Below, piece by piece: positions 1 to 7,171 of a stretch of 64,000 nt of DNA (its first letter is position 1; each line of letters starts with the position of its first letter). The notes beneath the pieces were generated by a model, which saw only the letters and a program-made list of their open reading frames with translations, made no database searches and was not told the DNA's origin. Source of the stretch: an uncultured Tolumonas sp. (GTDB taxonomy: Bacteria; Pseudomonadota; Gammaproteobacteria; Enterobacterales; Aeromonadaceae); NCBI RefSeq assembly GCF_963556105.2, contig NZ_OY829944.1, positions 2,323,515 to 2,387,514 of the forward strand. The letters run 5' to 3'. Both the position numbers and the translations under genes were made by a program.

Positions 1-1
1 G

Positions 2-907
2 GCAATCCGCGCTGTAGTTCGTGCTGCACTGGCTAAAGGTATTGAAGTTTACGGTATTCGCGACGGTTATTTGGGCTTACACCGCGACCGTATCGAAAAA
101 CTGGATCGCCGCAGCGTGTCAGACATCATTAACCGTGGTGGCACCATGCTAGGCTCTGCTCGCTTCCCTGCTTTCAAAGAAGAAAGTGTACGTCGTGAAG
201 CGATCGCCAACCTGAATAAACACGGCATCGAAGCACTGGTTGTTATCGGTGGCGACGGCTCTTATATGGGCGCGAAAAAACTGACTGAAATGGGCTACCC
301 ATGTATCGGTCTGCCAGGCACTATCGACAACGATATCGCTGGCACTGATTTCACTATCGGTTTCGATACTGCACTGAACGTAGTAATGGAAGCGATTGAC
401 CGTCTGCGTGATACCTCTACTTCTCACAAACGTATCTCTGTGGTTGAAGTAATGGGCCGTCACTGTGGCGACTTAGCAATGGCAGCAGCTGTTGCTGGTG
501 GTGCAGAATTCGTTATCGTTCCTGAAAAAGGCTTCAAAAAAGAAGACCTGCTGGCCAATATCGATGAAGGTATTGCGAACGGTAAACGTCATGCAATCAT
601 CACCATTTGCGAACACGTTACCGATGTTAACGCGCTGGCCAATTTGATCGAACTGCATACTGGTTTGGAAACTCGTGCAACCATTCTGGGTCACATTCAG
701 CGTGGTGGTTCACCAACAGCACGTGATCGCGTATTAGCAAGCCGTATGGGCGCTTATGCTGTGGATCTGTTGTTACAAGGTGAAGGTGGTCGTTGTGTTG
801 GTTTGTTGAAAAATGAACTGGTTCACCACGATATCATCGATTGTATTGAGAACATGAAACGTCCATTTAACGAAGAACTGTATAATCTGACTGAAGTTCT
901 GTTCTAA
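2..907 (+). CDS. pfkA: 6-phosphofructokinase, 5' end outside window
   Basis: ATP-dependent phosphofructokinase of glycolysis (fructose 6-phosphate to fructose 1,6-bisphosphate, cytosolic tetramer). The frame is open from base 2, and its first residues ([10 protein letters not shown]) align with E. coli PfkA from about residue 20, so about 19 residues including the N-terminal SGGD nucleotide motif lie outside. In E. coli numbering the visible motifs are GGDGSYMG (ATP/Mg), PGTIDND (catalytic Asp127 and Asp129), the MGR substrate loop, HIQRGG near the effector/substrate site, and the C-terminal HHDIIDAIENM-like segment. An internal ATG at base 71 is not the start because homology continues upstream. 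A strong terminator follows the stop directly, so the gene ends its transcription unit. Confidence 0.97.
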   Translation, partial: AIRAVVRAALAKGIEVYGIRDGYLGLHRDRIEKLDRRSVSDIINRGGTMLGSARFPAFKEESVRREAIANLNKHGIEALVVIGGDGSYMGAKKLTEMGYPCIGLPGTIDNDIAGTDFTIGFDTALNVVMEAIDRLRDTSTSHKRISVVEVMGRHCGDLAMAAAVAGGAEFVIVPEKGFKKEDLLANIDEGIANGKRHAIITICEHVTDVNALANLIELHTGLETRATILGHIQRGGSPTARDRVLASRMGAYAVDLLLQGEGGRCVGLLKNELVHHDIIDCIENMKRPFNEELYNLTEVLF

Positions 908-918
908 TATTCATCATT

Positions 919-952
919 AAAAAGCCTTCCTTTTTTAAGGAAGGCTTTTTTT
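919..952. terminator. Bidirectional terminator after pfkA and ybjD
   Basis: A-tract, 12-base arm AAAAAGCCTTCC, short T-rich loop, complementary arm GGAAGGCTTTTT, and a T-run. It serves convergent pfkA (+) and the OLD-family gene (-), whose stop codon overlaps its edge. Confidence 0.92.
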
Positions 953-2576
953 ATGCCTGCTCTCGCGCCAAGGCTACGACTCTGTTAAACATGTTTTGTA
1001 GTAAACTTGGTACGCTATCAACACCTTGCTTCATCGCTTCCTCAATCACCGCTAATGCCATACCCGGTTTTGAGCGACGAGAAACTGCACGTTCAATAAT
1101 TTTATTGGCCGGTAAATTATGCAGATCTCGGTTACCCGCTTCCCGCCGATAGACATCCTCAAAACCATGTGTAAAAAGAAAATGCTCAATATCTCGGCTG
1201 GGCAACAAGGTCAAATTGCTAGCACTACCATGCTGATGTTCCTCAGCCATTAATCTTCTGGCGCCTTGAACATACCGAACCCCTGCTTCATCGCCATCAG
1301 CCAGCATATGCCATGAAATACCCAGATCATTGGCCAATTTAATCAATGGTGAATACCCACACTGCGCATATTCAATGATACGCACGCCTTCCCCTGGCAA
1401 ATGGTAACCACATAACTGAGCCAATTCAGAGAGTAACCACAGCTCCGTTTCCCCTTCCACTAACAGCCAGCAACGGGCAAATAATGACATTGGCCGGTTG
1501 ATACGCACATGAAACGTGATCTTGCGTAAATCATCAGCGGTGAAACGATTTTCATCCATCTGATAACTTTTCGCCGTACCATTAGTTCTAACTAACCGCC
1601 TGATCTGGCTCAACGGCAATGTGGTCAACAAATCACCAGAGTTAGTCGTTAAAATTTTCTGCCCCGGAAGTTGCTGAATCAGCCCCCACGCAATCGACAT
1701 CATCGTTGGATGTAAACGACTTTCCGGATCTTCCAAAATATAGATAGGGCGTGCTTCGTGTTCTAACTTACGCCCTGAATGCGATGACAATAAAGCATGA
1801 CCAATCCGGGCCAGCATCTGCTGCATGGTGTCATTATCCATATTCCGTAATAGATCATGCCAGTCAGTTAAACCATGAAGTGAACCCGGTTGGTTAATAA
1901 TATCGCGCTGACTGCGCTTCGTTTGATGCGGAACATTCATGAAATAACGATCAAGCAAATATTCTGCGGCATGCACACCATCGGTGATGTGTTGCTGCCG
2001 ATCTGGAGTGCAATCCGGTAATAAGTCGGTAATGTCACCCACAAAATCATCCGGCTCAACGGCTGGTTCAACTAGTGCACTGATTGAACGGGAATCGCGA
2101 AGACGTAAGACTGGGTTCATTGAGCTTAATAAACGAATCAATTCCGTGCTATTTTCATCAGGCACTCGACTGCCATGTGCATCTTCAAAGAAATGTTCTG
2201 AAATAATCTCATCCGTATTCAAAGTGGCTTTGGCCACATAATGAATACGGTGAAACATGTCTAAATGATGACGGGTCCAGATGCTGGACAATCGGTTGAG
2301 GCGGTGAGAATGCTGACTGATACCTGGCCGGTGTTCCCGGAAGGTAAGACGGATAATGAGTTCCTGACCGTTGGCACCATCACAGGGCGCCCGGTAAAAA
2401 TCGTCAGCGACAAATTGATAAGGTAATTCATCATGACCAAGCAGACTCCATAATGCTCTTAATAGACTGCTTTTACCCCAGGCATTCTCCCCGATCAGCG
2501 CGGTAATTTGCCCCAGTTTAACTGATAGCCTGGAGATGCCACGAAATCCTGTTATTTCAATTTGTTCCAGAAACAT
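951..2576 (-). CDS. ybjD: OLD-family ATP-dependent endonuclease-like protein (YbjD)
   Basis: 541 residues, close in length and motif order to E. coli YbjD (about 550). It has an N-terminal ABC/SMC-like ATPase with Walker A GENAWGKS (residues 29-36), a Walker B-like ILEDPESRLHP near residue 275 and a downstream TTNSG segment, then a C-terminal Toprim domain (LLVEGETE near 372 and the acidic DGDEAG near 427). OLD proteins couple ATPase and Toprim nuclease activities. Some partner a UvrD/GajB helicase in phage defence, but no helicase or other defence gene is adjacent, so this looks like the stand-alone chromosomal YbjD type whose physiological role is not settled. Transcribed convergently with pfkA; base composition is like its neighbours. 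Confidence 0.85.
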   Translation of the reverse strand: MFLEQIEITGFRGISRLSVKLGQITALIGENAWGKSSLLRALWSLLGHDELPYQFVADDFYRAPCDGANGQELIIRLTFREHRPGISQHSHRLNRLSSIWTRHHLDMFHRIHYVAKATLNTDEIISEHFFEDAHGSRVPDENSTELIRLLSSMNPVLRLRDSRSISALVEPAVEPDDFVGDITDLLPDCTPDRQQHITDGVHAAEYLLDRYFMNVPHQTKRSQRDIINQPGSLHGLTDWHDLLRNMDNDTMQQMLARIGHALLSSHSGRKLEHEARPIYILEDPESRLHPTMMSIAWGLIQQLPGQKILTTNSGDLLTTLPLSQIRRLVRTNGTAKSYQMDENRFTADDLRKITFHVRINRPMSLFARCWLLVEGETELWLLSELAQLCGYHLPGEGVRIIEYAQCGYSPLIKLANDLGISWHMLADGDEAGVRYVQGARRLMAEEHQHGSASNLTLLPSRDIEHFLFTHGFEDVYRREAGNRDLHNLPANKIIERAVSRRSKPGMALAVIEEAMKQGVDSVPSLLQNMFNRVVALAREQA

Positions 2577-2654
2577 AAGGCATTACCAGTTTTTATTTTT
2601 AACTATAACAAACTGATAGCAAAGCCGCCGTCTGTTCTGCAAGAACAACCGTAT

Positions 2655-2771
2655 TTATCGTTCGCTGACCTTGACTGGTGTCAAATTTGCTTGATTGGCA
2701 GGTGAGGATTCATGCTGCCATAAGCTGAACCACATATGGCGCTGTTTAATTTTTTTACGACGTAGTTTCAT
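2655..2771 (-). CDS. Possible 38-residue basic small protein
   Basis: ATG at 2771 opens a 38-codon frame ending in TAA. The protein starts MKLRRKKIKQRHMWFSLWQH, strongly basic and then aromatic. An AAGAGAG Shine-Dalgarno-like stretch lies about 8 bases upstream. I do not recognise the family. It lies in the 272-bp gap between yfcA and ybjD, on the same strand as both, so it could be expressed from the yfcA side. The ribosome-binding site falls inside an inverted repeat (separate entry). Coding status is uncertain because 38 codons can occur by chance. Confidence 0.35.
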   Translation of the reverse strand: MKLRRKKIKQRHMWFSLWQHESSPANQANLTPVKVSER

Positions 2772-2772
2772 C

Positions 2773-2818
2773 GGCACTCTCTTGGGTTATTTCGTTCTAA
2801 TGACCAGTGCAGAGTGCC
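2773..2818 (-). promoter_or_regulatory. Inverted repeat covering the RBS of the 38-codon ORF
   Basis: Eight-base arms GGCACTCT (2773-2780) and AGAGTGCC (2811-2818) are perfectly complementary across a 30-base spacer. On the minus-strand RNA the 3' arm contains the AGAG of the likely Shine-Dalgarno and ends one base before the ATG. Folding would therefore occlude translation initiation. Function is inferred; it could instead be a DNA-binding site. Confidence 0.4.
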
Positions 2819-2848
2819 TGTGGAAAATGACAATATGATGACTAAAAA

Positions 2849-3610
2849 TCAGCCTGCATAATGTTGCCAGAGTAAACGAGCCGACATCACCAATGACATT
2901 GTCACCAATAATGGGCGGATAATTTTGCTTCCCTTACTTATTACCATTTTTGAACCAAGACGCGCACCGATGAATTGCCCAACGCCCATCACAATGCCCA
3001 CTTGCCAGAGAATTTTTCCGCCCAGCATAAAGAAAATAAGGGAAGCCACATTCGATGTGAAATTTAATAATTTGCTATACGCCGTTGCTTTAGACAGATT
3101 AAAACCCGCCAGTGCGACAAAAGCGATAGCAAAGAATGAGCCGGTTCCCGGACCAAAAAAACCGTCATAAAACCCCACACCCAAGCCAACTAACAGGCAG
3201 AACAGTGAAAAATTGATCCGTTGCTGACGGTCTTCTTCGCCAATACGCGGAGAAAACATGAAATACAGAGCAAAACCGATCAGCATAAACGGAATGGCTT
3301 GTTTTAATGCCGACGGGTCAATTTGCTGAACCAGCAAGGTGCCCAGCGCACTACCAATAAAGGTAAAAAAGATGCCGTTTCTGATCAGTTTCAGATCAAT
3401 ATAACCGCGGCGTAAAAAATAGAATGTGGCAGAAAAACTGCCAAAGCTACTTTGTAATTTATTGGTGGCCAATGCCTGAGCTGGCGAGATCCCCACACTC
3501 AGTAAGACAGGTACAGTTAATAATCCACCACCACCGGCAATTGAATCGATAAATCCGGCCGCGATGCCACAGAAAGCCAGTAAGATCAGGGTTGAAAGCT
3601 CTAATTCCAT
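2849..3610 (-). CDS. yfcA: TSUP-family membrane transporter (YfcA-like)
   Basis: 253-residue integral membrane protein of the TauE/SafE/TSUP family, similar throughout to E. coli YfcA. It shows the two characteristic glycine-rich repeats: GFIDSIAGGGGLLTVP near residues 20-34 and GFYDGFFGPGTGSF near 150. It also has the ATNKLQ segment after the first repeat, a cytosolic GEEDRQQR loop and about eight hydrophobic helices. Family members move sulfite, sulfonates or other small anions; the substrate of YfcA is not established and nothing nearby indicates one. Monocistronic on the minus strand, divergent from the VF530 gene. Confidence 0.9.
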   Translation of the reverse strand: MELELSTLILLAFCGIAAGFIDSIAGGGGLLTVPVLLSVGISPAQALATNKLQSSFGSFSATFYFLRRGYIDLKLIRNGIFFTFIGSALGTLLVQQIDPSALKQAIPFMLIGFALYFMFSPRIGEEDRQQRINFSLFCLLVGLGVGFYDGFFGPGTGSFFAIAFVALAGFNLSKATAYSKLLNFTSNVASLIFFMLGGKILWQVGIVMGVGQFIGARLGSKMVISKGSKIIRPLLVTMSLVMSARLLWQHYAG

Positions 3611-3745
3611 GATAATTAAGATAGATGTGGAAAAGTGATCATAATCACACAGATAACTGTCTATTTCTATCTTTGCTGATTTGCTATTTCAGCTTTCATC
3701 TCCTACTCTGTCGGCTTATTTTTATATCGCAGAACATGAATCAAT

Positions 3746-3997
3746 ATGTCCCAATTTCAATCCAAAGATCCGCTGCATGGCGTGACGCTGGAGCAGATCG
3801 TCACAGCACTGGTCGCTCATTATGGCTGGGATGAACTCGGTCAGCGCATCGATATCAACTGCTTTCAAAATGAACCCAGTGTTAAATCGAGTCTCAAATT
3901 TTTACGTCGCACACCTTGGGCCAGAGCCAAAGTAGAAGATTTGTATGTGTTAACTCAAAATTCACCTTGGGTTAAAAAAGAGCCGAATAAAGAGTAA
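3746..3997 (+). CDS. VF530 family protein (DUF2132)
   Basis: 83 residues with the compact family signature [22 protein letters not shown] and a central [13 protein letters not shown] segment. The family fold was solved from a Vibrio fischeri protein and is described as DNA-binding; its cellular role is unknown. The ATG at 3746 gives the start expected for the family ([12 protein letters not shown]). It is followed after 5 bases by ygjP, so the two are probably co-transcribed. Confidence 0.85.
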   Translation: MSQFQSKDPLHGVTLEQIVTALVAHYGWDELGQRIDINCFQNEPSVKSSLKFLRRTPWARAKVEDLYVLTQNSPWVKKEPNKE

Positions 3998-4002
3998 CAA
4001 CC

Positions 4003-4518
4003 ATGTCTGATTTAATGTATCTGAATGGTTACCCCGAACAGTTACTACAGCAAGTCCGGCAACTGATCACTAAGCAGCAATTAGGGGAATGGTTGGCAAA
4101 ACGCTATCCGGAACGACACGATATCCAGAGTGATACAGCACTGTTTGATTATGTTGCTGAACTCAAGAATCGTTATATGCGTAATGTTTCCGCCATTAGC
4201 AAAGTGCGGTATGACAGTAAATTATCAGTCGTACATCATGCGCTAGGTTTGAATGTACGAAAAGCACAGCTGCAAGGCAGTAAAATCAAGCGGAAACATG
4301 ACATCATTATTGCCAGTGTTTTCCGGGAAGCGCCGCCAGAATTTTTACGCATGATAGCCGTACATGAGCTGGCACACCTGAAAGAAACGCAACACGATAA
4401 AGCGTTCTACCAGTTTTGCACTTATATGGAACCGGCATATCATCAGTTAGAATTTGATTTCCGTGTGTTTATGACCAATCGCGATTTGATTAAGAAAACA
4501 CAAAATACCGAAATCTGA
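4003..4518 (+). CDS. ygjP: YgjP-like metallopeptidase (WLM/DUF45 family)
   Basis: 171 residues. The zinc-metalloprotease signature is HELAH at residues 121-125 with a third histidine at 131, the HExxH-x5-H pattern typical of SprT/WLM-type proteins. The N-terminal half resembles E. coli YgjP (MYLNGYPEQLLQQVR...). No signal peptide or membrane segment is visible, so it is probably cytosolic. The substrate is unknown. Lies 5 bases behind the VF530 gene. Confidence 0.85.
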   Translation: MSDLMYLNGYPEQLLQQVRQLITKQQLGEWLAKRYPERHDIQSDTALFDYVAELKNRYMRNVSAISKVRYDSKLSVVHHALGLNVRKAQLQGSKIKRKHDIIIASVFREAPPEFLRMIAVHELAHLKETQHDKAFYQFCTYMEPAYHQLEFDFRVFMTNRDLIKKTQNTEI

Positions 4519-4574
4519 TTTTTCCGCTACAATACACAAAACTGTATTCATCCACTCAAATTGGACAAATTAAT

Positions 4575-4928
4575 ATGACAGATCACATCGAACAGCACAT
4601 CCCAGAAAATTTTATCACCGAAGTCAAAGATAATGGTGTTCTTTGGGGGCTGCAGTTTGAAGATGAATGGGTGGTTTGCGACTCACAAGACGATGAAGCG
4701 GTTGATGTCTTACCTTTGTGGTCATCTGAACGTGCAGCAAAACTTTTGTGCTGTGATGAATGGAAAGAATATCAACCAGCCGCAATTCCATTGGACGAGT
4801 TCTTCGACGAATGGGTTAATGACCTGCATGCTGATGGCGTATTGATCGGTGTGGAGTGGGATGAAACCCTGAGTGGTGTGGAAATGGATATTCTGGATTT
4901 CGCGCGCGTACTGTCTCATTTCGAGTAA
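4575..4928 (+). CDS. DUF2750 domain protein
   Basis: 117-residue acidic protein. Its core is a WSSERAAKLLC segment, then IPLDEFFDEWVNDLHADG and VLIGVEWDE, matching the DUF2750 pattern (WSS-x-A-x-x-L, a LxxF-x-xWLP-like helix, DG-x-LxGVxW). No catalytic motif can be recognised and the function is unknown. It follows ygjP by 56 bases and may share its transcript. Convergent with the downstream DMT exporter gene. Confidence 0.7.
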   Translation: MTDHIEQHIPENFITEVKDNGVLWGLQFEDEWVVCDSQDDEAVDVLPLWSSERAAKLLCCDEWKEYQPAAIPLDEFFDEWVNDLHADGVLIGVEWDETLSGVEMDILDFARVLSHFE

Positions 4929-4938
4929 ACGCCCAAAT

Positions 4939-4968
4939 TTGAAGGGGAAGAACACATTTCCCCTTCAA
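4939..4968. terminator. Hairpin between convergent DUF2750 and DMT genes
   Basis: Perfect 11-base arms TTGAAGGGGAA and TTCCCCTTCAA around an 8-base loop, placed between two convergent stops. The flanking T-runs are weak, so it may be a poor intrinsic terminator or a 3' stability hairpin. Confidence 0.6.
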
Positions 4969-4989
4969 CTGTTGACTCAAACTTAGCAA

Positions 4990-5886
4990 TTAAACAGATG
5001 TTTGTTCTTCTGCTGTTGTCACCTCTTTTTCCGGTAACTGACTAATTACCACGCCAACAAATACTGCCGCACACGCCAGACATTGCCAAAAATTCAGCCG
5101 TTCATTCAATAACCAGAATGCCAATAACAGGGTAAAAACGGGGATCAAATTAATATATGCCGTGGCTAGTGACACCGGAACCCTGCTGATAGCCCAGTTG
5201 TACAACCAATAGGCACCGATCGTAACAATCGTTGCCAAATAAATGAAATTCCCCCACTGAAATAGCGGAATATTAGCTGGCATATCGTGTTGTAAAGCCA
5301 GTGGGCCAAAGAAAATGACGCCGACAAAAGCCTGAAACGAGGTCAGCACCAGTGCTGAATAACGCGTTGATAATTTCCGGATCGATGTTGAGTAAACCGC
5401 ACCACATAACATCGCCATAAACTCCAGCGTATTTCCCAATAGCGGATTGCTGGCTTGTTCGCCATTTTGCGCAGCCATACTTAACCCTGAACAACCCAGG
5501 ATCGCAATAATAAAACCGATGATCTGCGGTTTCCCGATACGCTCTTTCAGGATCAAAAATGCCGCCACAGAAGCCAGTAACGGTAATGTTGCGGTGATCA
5601 CACCCGCTTGCCCAGCAGTGGTGTATTGCAACGCCGATGTTTCAAATAGGAAATATAAACAGGGTTCCGCAATACCCATCACCAGCAGCCAGCGCCAGTC
5701 GCCAGCTTTATAACGAAACTGTAAAAGCTTCTTACCAAAAAGCAAAAAACAACCACTGGCAATCAACATACGGATAAATACAATCTGTGTCGGATGAAAG
5801 TAATCCAGCAGATATTTCAATGAGATGAATGCACTGGACCAAAGCAGCATGGCAAGAGTAAGTGCCAGCATCGATAAGCCGCCCAA
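4990..5886 (-). CDS. DMT-superfamily exporter (EamA family)
   Basis: 298 residues with ten predicted transmembrane helices arranged as two EamA repeats. The first covers about residues 3-135 and the second about 150-280. Typical features are the LLWSSAFISLKYLL start, FIRMLIASG and the PVFTLLLAFWLLNERLNFWQ segment in the second repeat. EamA proteins export amino acids or other metabolites; the substrate cannot be read from sequence. Monocistronic, divergent from the rsx operon. Confidence 0.85.
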   Translation of the reverse strand: MGGLSMLALTLAMLLWSSAFISLKYLLDYFHPTQIVFIRMLIASGCFLLFGKKLLQFRYKAGDWRWLLVMGIAEPCLYFLFETSALQYTTAGQAGVITATLPLLASVAAFLILKERIGKPQIIGFIIAILGCSGLSMAAQNGEQASNPLLGNTLEFMAMLCGAVYSTSIRKLSTRYSALVLTSFQAFVGVIFFGPLALQHDMPANIPLFQWGNFIYLATIVTIGAYWLYNWAISRVPVSLATAYINLIPVFTLLLAFWLLNERLNFWQCLACAAVFVGVVISQLPEKEVTTAEEQTSV

Positions 5887-5951
5887 AATTACCTCCTGGA
5901 AACGGGGCTAAAGAGAGCAAAGTCTAGCCATTCAACGTAGTAATAGCCAGA

Positions 5952-5998
5952 AACCCTTGTGATTAAGGGTTGTTAAGCATTCGGCATACTAAGATAAT
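5952..5998 (+). promoter_or_regulatory. Probable rsx operon promoter with inverted repeat
   Basis: A -35-like TTGTTA (5970-5975), 17-bp spacer and -10 GATAAT (5993-5998) precede rsxA by about 30 bases. The inverted repeat AACCCTT-N6-AAGGGTT (5952-5971) abuts and overlaps the -35, where an operator or activator site would act. The regulator is unknown. Confidence 0.45.
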
Positions 5999-6027
5999 GT
6001 GCGCGCTTGCAAGCTGAGGTATGAATT

Positions 6028-6609
6028 ATGTCTGAATACCTGTTACTTCTGGTCAGTACTGTACTGGTCAATAACTTCGTATTAGTTAAATTTCTCGGTC
6101 TCTGCCCCTTCATGGGCGTATCGAAAAAAATTGAACCTGCCATTGGCATGGGTGTCGCCACTGCGTTTGTATTAACGCTGACATCGGCTTTCTGTTATCT
6201 GGTCGACCACTACATATTGACGCCACTGGGTGCCGCATCACTCAGCACACTGGCATTTATATTAGTCATCGCGGTGGTTGTACAGTTTACCGAAATGGTC
6301 ATTCAGAAAAGCGCTCCCGATCTTTATCGCGTGCTGGGTATTTATCTGCCGCTGATCACCACGAACTGTATCGTGCTGGGTTTAGCTCTGCTGAATATCA
6401 ATTTGCAGCATAATTTTATGCAAAGCGTGGTGTATGGCTTTGGTGGCGGTATGGGTTTCATGCTGGTGTTGGTTTTGTTCGCCAGTTTGCGAGAACGCAT
6501 CGCAGCCGCTGATGTACCAGTTCCGTTTCAAGGTGTGGCAATTGGCATGGTGACCGCAGGGTTAATGTCTCTGGCTTTCCTCGGTTTCACTGGCTTAATA
6601 AAGCTCTAA
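6028..6609 (+). CDS. rsxA: Electron transport complex subunit RsxA
   Basis: 193-residue six-helix inner-membrane subunit of the Rsx/Rnf complex, the same length as E. coli RsxA (193). It starts [30 protein letters not shown] and carries the conserved TTNCIVLG and FGGGMGF segments. RsxA and RsxE form the inverted-topology core that holds an intramembrane iron-sulfur centre. First gene of rsxABCDGE, 4 bases before rsxB. In E. coli the complex keeps SoxR reduced; in other bacteria Rnf couples ferredoxin and NAD(H) to an ion gradient. Confidence 0.97.
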   Translation: MSEYLLLLVSTVLVNNFVLVKFLGLCPFMGVSKKIEPAIGMGVATAFVLTLTSAFCYLVDHYILTPLGAASLSTLAFILVIAVVVQFTEMVIQKSAPDLYRVLGIYLPLITTNCIVLGLALLNINLQHNFMQSVVYGFGGGMGFMLVLVLFASLRERIAAADVPVPFQGVAIGMVTAGLMSLAFLGFTGLIKL

Positions 6610-6613
6610 TATC

Positions 6614-7171
6614 ATGAATCAGATTTTATTCATCATCATTATTTTTACCGGCTTGGCTTTACTCTTCGGGGTACTGCTGGGTTATGCCGCTATTCGGTTC
6701 AAAGTGGAATCAGACCCCATCGTTGATCAACTGGATGCTATTTTGCCGCAAACACAATGCGGACAATGTGGCTACCCTGGTTGTCGCCCGTACGCACAAG
6801 CGATTGCAAATGGCGATAGTATCAACAAATGTGTGCCTGGCGGTTCGCAGACAATCCAAAAAATTGCCGATTTGATGGGGGTAGAGCCACCGTCAGATGA
6901 TAACGAATTACTAATAAGCCCACCGAAACGCGTAGCTTTCATCCATGAAAACCTGTGCATTGGCTGTACTAAGTGCATTCAGGCTTGTCCGGTAGACGCC
7001 ATCATTGGTGCGCCTAAACAGATGCATACCATCCTGCGCAGCGAATGTACCGGTTGTGACCTGTGCGTTGACCCGTGCCCAACGGACTGTATCGAAATGA
7101 TCGAATTACCTGCCACGCCGGATCGCTGGAAGTGGGATGTTGAAACAATTCCAGTGAGAATGGTGCAATGA
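6614..7171 (+). CDS. rsxB: Electron transport complex ferredoxin subunit RsxB
   Basis: 185 residues. An N-terminal membrane anchor (about 1-25) is followed by a four-Cys cluster motif (CGQCGYPGC and a later Cys) near residues 49-75, then two ferredoxin-type [4Fe-4S] motifs, [12 protein letters not shown] near 115 and [12 protein letters not shown] near 145. It carries electrons between the soluble donor and the membrane subunits. Its stop overlaps the rsxC start by 4 bases (ATGA), which indicates translational coupling. Confidence 0.96.
   Translation: MNQILFIIIIFTGLALLFGVLLGYAAIRFKVESDPIVDQLDAILPQTQCGQCGYPGCRPYAQAIANGDSINKCVPGGSQTIQKIADLMGVEPPSDDNELLISPPKRVAFIHENLCIGCTKCIQACPVDAIIGAPKQMHTILRSECTGCDLCVDPCPTDCIEMIELPATPDRWKWDVETIPVRMVQ

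Noticed and set aside
951-2576. Gabija-like defence island around the OLD nuclease
   Set aside because: No UvrD-like helicase or other defence gene nearby; neighbours are housekeeping genes and motif order fits YbjD.
3625-3834. 69-codon frame overlapping the VF530 start
   Set aside because: Overlaps a conserved gene in another frame, no ribosome-binding site, no recognisable product.
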